Source of the DNA: CAZGTQ01 sp964528575
GTDB taxonomy: Bacteria; Planctomycetota; UBA1135; GCA-002686595
DNA length: 9,047 nucleotides
Direction of reading: 5' to 3'
NCBI GenBank assembly: GCA_964528575.1
Contig: CAZGTQ010000031.1
Location: forward strand, 1-9,047
In this document: positions 6,682-9,047 of the stretch, one piece after another
Numbering within the stretch: position 1 is the first letter of the stretch
Layout: every line of letters begins with the position of its first letter
Position numbers and translations under genes: made by a program
Notes under the pieces: model-generated
The model's input: the letters and a program-made list of their open reading frames with translations, nothing else
Told to the model about the DNA's origin: nothing
Databases searched by the model: none

Positions 6682-8993
6682 TCGACGTCCTCGTGCTCGG
6701 GGGCGACCTGCGCCGCCTGGTGCGTCGCGCCGCCGCCGAAGTCGCGAAGATACGCGACGAGGCGCACCTGCGCGGGATCGATCGCGGTCGAGATGCGCGT
6801 GACGGCTCCGGCGCCGGCGGAGGCGAGCTCGTCGAGGTACGCCTCGTTCTCGGCCTGGAGGTCGGCGAGCGAGCGCTCGAAGTCGATCGTCATCGCGCCG
6901 TCCGTCGGCTTCCACGCGCGGCCCTCGAAGCCGAGCAGCGGCCCGCGCGCGACCATGCGGTGCACGACGACCGACGACTCGCCGGGGAACAGCACGCCGG
7001 CCTCGGCGAGCACGAGGTGGACGCGCAGGCCGTTGCGCGGCGGGCCCAGGATCGTGAGCGTCCCGCGCACGACGTCGCCCTCGACCTGCGCGTCGATCGC
7101 GATCGAGTAGTCGCTCGCGCGCCCCAGCCGGTCGACGATCGAGCGTCGCACGCCGTTGTAGATCGCCTCGGCGTCGCGGTAGCGGCCGGCGCCGGGGCCG
7201 TGCTCGAGCCCGTCGACGACGTGGACCCACGGGCCTTCGACGGCGAGCGCGCCGGCCGCGCTCGCGGCGAGCTCGCAGACGAGCGGATCGAGCTTCGGCT
7301 CGGGCAGGTGGTGCGAGAGGAACGCGACGTGCTCGGGCGGAAAATGGCCGATCAGGCCCTCGTTGGCGAGCGCGCCGCCGATCGCGCCGCGGTTCGCATC
7401 GCCCAGGTGCGCGTTCGTGAAGTACTCGACCAGCACGGTGCGGCGCGGCTCTTCGCCCTCGGCCGGCTCGTACCGCGTCGCCGCGCCGAAGTTGCGCACC
7501 TTCCCGGCGATCATCCGCTCGACCAGGTCGACGGAGAAGCGCTCGCCGCCCATCTTCGCCTGCACGCGCGCGAGGGCCTCGATCGCTGCGGGGCCGCTGT
7601 CGGGGCGGATCACCGCCTGGACGTAGCGCGAGTACGCGCGCCGCAGCCGTCCGTCGCTCTCGTAGTAGCGGCCGAGGTTCAGGTTGACCATCCCGTCGTC
7701 GGGGATGCCGAACGCGGCCGAGAGCAGGTGCTTCCAGGCGCGCTCACCGTCGCCGAGCTCGAGCAGCACGGCGCCCATCGAAGAGTGGATCTCGTGCACC
7801 GCGTTCGGGTAGCGGTCGTCGCGGCCGCTCTCGACGCCGACCTCGCCCGCCATCACGAGGTGCCGCGGCGAGCCGAGCGCCTGGCAACGCTCCATCTGCT
7901 CGAGCGCGCTCGTCGCGCGCAGGTCCGGCGCGCTCGTGCGGTCGACGAGCTCGAGCGCGCGGCGCACCTCCTCGTCGGTCGCGCCCTCGATCAGGCGGCG
8001 GTCGACGAGCTCGGTCGCCGCCTCGCGCGCGAGGCGCGAGGCGGGGTGCTCGTCGAGGTAACGCTCGAGCGCCGCGCACGTGTCCTCGGCGCGCGCCGCG
8101 AAGAACGCGCGGTCGGCGACGGGGAAGTCGGGCGGAGCGGTCGGCGTCAGGCGCGCCCGCAGGTTGACGCGGTCGACCTCGACGCGGAAGTGGCGCAGGA
8201 GGCCGAGCCCGGTGAGCCCGAGCGCGCCGTCGGGGTGCACGTAGCGCACGGGCGCGGGGCGCAGCGCGACGTACTTCGTCAGGTCGATCGCGCCGAGCCG
8301 GACCGGCCCGACGTCGCCGTCGGGCCGCTCGAGCGACCAGCACAGCTCCTCGTCGACGGTCGTGTCGTACGCGCCGGTCGCGAGGCCGAGCGCCGCGGGG
8401 ATGCCGTCGCCCCGGCGCACCGGCAGCCACACGACGCCGGCGCGCAGCGTGATCGGCAGCGTGAACGACGCTCGCGCTCCGGCGTCGGTCGCGCCCTCGA
8501 CGTCGCGCGGCGGCTCGCGGCGCTCTGCGCGCGGCGGCGAGAGCTCGATCACGCCCGCGGCGAGGTCGAAGACCGCGTGGTAGTCGGCGAACAGCTTCGA
8601 GCCGATCGTCCCGACGACCGCGACCTCGCCGAGCTCCTTCGAATGCCACTTGGTGAAGCGGTCGAGCTCCTCGTCGTCGCCGAGCTCGCGGCGCTCGACG
8701 CTGAGCTCGAGCCCCGGCAGGTGCACCGTGATCGGGAGCCCGCTCCCATCGCCGTCCTCGGCGCGGATGCCATCGGCCGCCTTGTTGTGCAGCTCGAGCC
8801 CCGCGGTCGACTCGTAGTCGACGAACAGGCTCGCCGGGATGCGCCGCGCGCGCGTCGAGACGTCGCAGCGCACGACGAGCCGGCCGGCGACGATCGAAAC
8901 GGGGATGCGCGCCGCCGACTGCGCGGGAGCGGGTCCCGCGAGCGCCGTCGCGAGCGCCAGCGCCGCCGCCGCGGCTCGAATCGCGTTCGTCAT
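6678..8993 (-). CDS. Secreted aspartyl-protease-like / TPR-like / thioredoxin(Omp28)-like fusion protein
   Basis: 771 residues, probably exported. Residues 1-25 form a signal peptide (hydrophobic Ala/Leu core, cleavage likely after APAQS). Residues 30-152 and 178-284 look like two lobes of a retropepsin-type aspartyl protease: each has a beta-rich start, an Asp-motif-like position and a late glycine-hydrophobic motif (VVGTIG at 126-131, GLTGLGLLRHF at 259-269). The DTG motif is altered in both: DYE at 59-61 and LATG at 204-207. Residues 293-480 are helical and TPR-like (for example NLNLGRYYESDGRLRRAYSRY). Residues 518-755 resemble an Omp28/thioredoxin-like domain, beginning LVEYFTNAHLGDAN, but the CxxC is absent. 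The ATG at 8993 is chosen because AGGAG lies 6 bases upstream and the signal peptide begins there. The stop overlaps the next start. Function unknown; a binding or scaffold role is more likely than catalysis (inference). Domain calls are by eye. Confidence 0.72.
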   Translation of the reverse strand: MTNAIRAAAAALALATALAGPAPAQSAARIPVSIVAGRLVVRCDVSTRARRIPASLFVDYESTAGLELHNKAADGIRAEDGDGSGLPITVHLPGLELSVERRELGDDEELDRFTKWHSKELGEVAVVGTIGSKLFADYHAVFDLAAGVIELSPPRAERREPPRDVEGATDAGARASFTLPITLRAGVVWLPVRRGDGIPAALGLATGAYDTTVDEELCWSLERPDGDVGPVRLGAIDLTKYVALRPAPVRYVHPDGALGLTGLGLLRHFRVEVDRVNLRARLTPTAPPDFPVADRAFFAARAEDTCAALERYLDEHPASRLAREAATELVDRRLIEGATDEEVRRALELVDRTSAPDLRATSALEQMERCQALGSPRHLVMAGEVGVESGRDDRYPNAVHEIHSSMGAVLLELGDGERAWKHLLSAAFGIPDDGMVNLNLGRYYESDGRLRRAYSRYVQAVIRPDSGPAAIEALARVQAKMGGERFSVDLVERMIAGKVRNFGAATRYEPAEGEEPRRTVLVEYFTNAHLGDANRGAIGGALANEGLIGHFPPEHVAFLSHHLPEPKLDPLVCELAASAAGALAVEGPWVHVVDGLEHGPGAGRYRDAEAIYNGVRRSIVDRLGRASDYSIAIDAQVEGDVVRGTLTILGPPRNGLRVHLVLAEAGVLFPGESSVVVHRMVARGPLLGFEGRAWKPTDGAMTIDFERSLADLQAENEAYLDELASAGAGAVTRISTAIDPAQVRLVAYLRDFGGGATHQAAQVAPEHEDVD
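6689..6692 (-). promoter_or_regulatory. Ribosome binding site supporting the TTG start of the three-TM protein
   Basis: GAGG inside the last codons of the upstream gene, seven bases before TTG (6681). Together with the TTGA stop/start overlap this is the main support for the rare TTG start. Confidence 0.55.
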
Positions 8994-9047
8994 GCTGATC
9001 TCCTGCGGCGCGGCCCTGCCGGCGCGCGCCGTCGCTCTCGCTCTCGC
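8994..9047 (-). promoter_or_regulatory. Leader of the first gene with Shine-Dalgarno
   Basis: The 54 bases ahead of the 8993 start contain AGGAG at 9004-9000, six bases before the ATG, which fixes the start. Further upstream are GCGAGA repeats (about 9031-9047) and a perfect GC palindrome GGCGCGCGCC (9021-9030). I see no recognisable -35/-10 pair. One frame here ends in a TGA at 8992-8990 (ATGA overlap with this gene), so the stretch might instead be the tail of another gene of the same operon. Confidence 0.5.

Noticed and set aside
5308..7110. A 600-codon plus-strand open frame
   Set aside because: Arg/Leu/Ala-rich shadow crossing the junction of two minus-strand genes with a signal peptide, membrane segments and good start/stop fit.
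5155..7230. Longer start (7230) for the three-TM protein
   Set aside because: The added 183 residues are Arg-rich shadow of the upstream gene. The TTG at 6681 has a Shine-Dalgarno and the overlap pattern of the other genes.
9021..9030. GGCGCGCGCC palindrome as an operator or terminator
   Set aside because: Ten bases, no loop and no U-tract; such GC palindromes are common by chance in this composition.
1..9047. CRISPR arrays, tRNA genes, insertion sequences, integration sites
   Set aside because: No spaced direct repeats, no tRNA-like cloverleaf and no transposase or inverted-repeat ends were seen; the window is continuous coding sequence.

Overview
This is a very GC-rich bacterial stretch. 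Essentially all of it is coding and all on the minus strand. Seven consecutive genes, read from about 8993 down past position 1, are packed into what looks like one operon. Family content (a MoxR AAA+ ATPase, a soluble DUF58 protein, a BatA-like membrane VWA protein, and a VWA protein carrying an inactive glutamine-amidotransferase-like domain) is the combination commonly seen in Planctomycetota, so a high-GC planctomycete is my best guess. No rRNA or phylogenetic marker lies in the window, so this is only moderately supported.

Layout in transcription order: (1) 8993-6678, a secreted 771-residue protein with two aspartyl-protease-like lobes, a helical TPR-like middle and a C-terminal thioredoxin/Omp28-like domain. 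Its catalytic motifs look degenerate. (2) 6681-5155, a protein with three membrane segments, a long disordered region containing an extreme acidic run, and a short ordered C-terminus. (3) 5158-4142, MoxR ATPase. (4) 4145-3249, DUF58 protein with a VWA-like metal site. (5) 3252-1540, BatA-like protein (two N-terminal helices, VWA, large beta-rich insert, C-terminal helix). (6) 1540-1283, an 85-residue protein with two membrane helices. (7) 1283 to beyond position 1, a large membrane VWA/GATase-like protein cut by the window edge, with 427 residues visible.

Every one of the six internal junctions overlaps by 1 or 4 bases (TTGA, ATGA, ATGA, GTGA, TAGTG, TGATG), and most starts are preceded by a purine-rich Shine-Dalgarno-like sequence inside the upstream gene. 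There is no room for internal promoters or terminators of the usual intergenic kind, so the genes are probably co-transcribed and translationally coupled.

Working together (inference): MoxR ATPases act as chaperone-like machines on VWA-protein partners. Here one MoxR sits beside four VWA-type modules, of which two keep a canonical metal-binding DxSxS motif and two do not. The cluster resembles the Bat (aerotolerance) type of operon but lacks recognisable BatB, BatC or BatD. It adds a secreted pseudo-enzyme-like fusion protein, a disordered membrane protein and a tiny membrane protein. An envelope-associated assembly or stress complex is plausible; its substrate is unknown.
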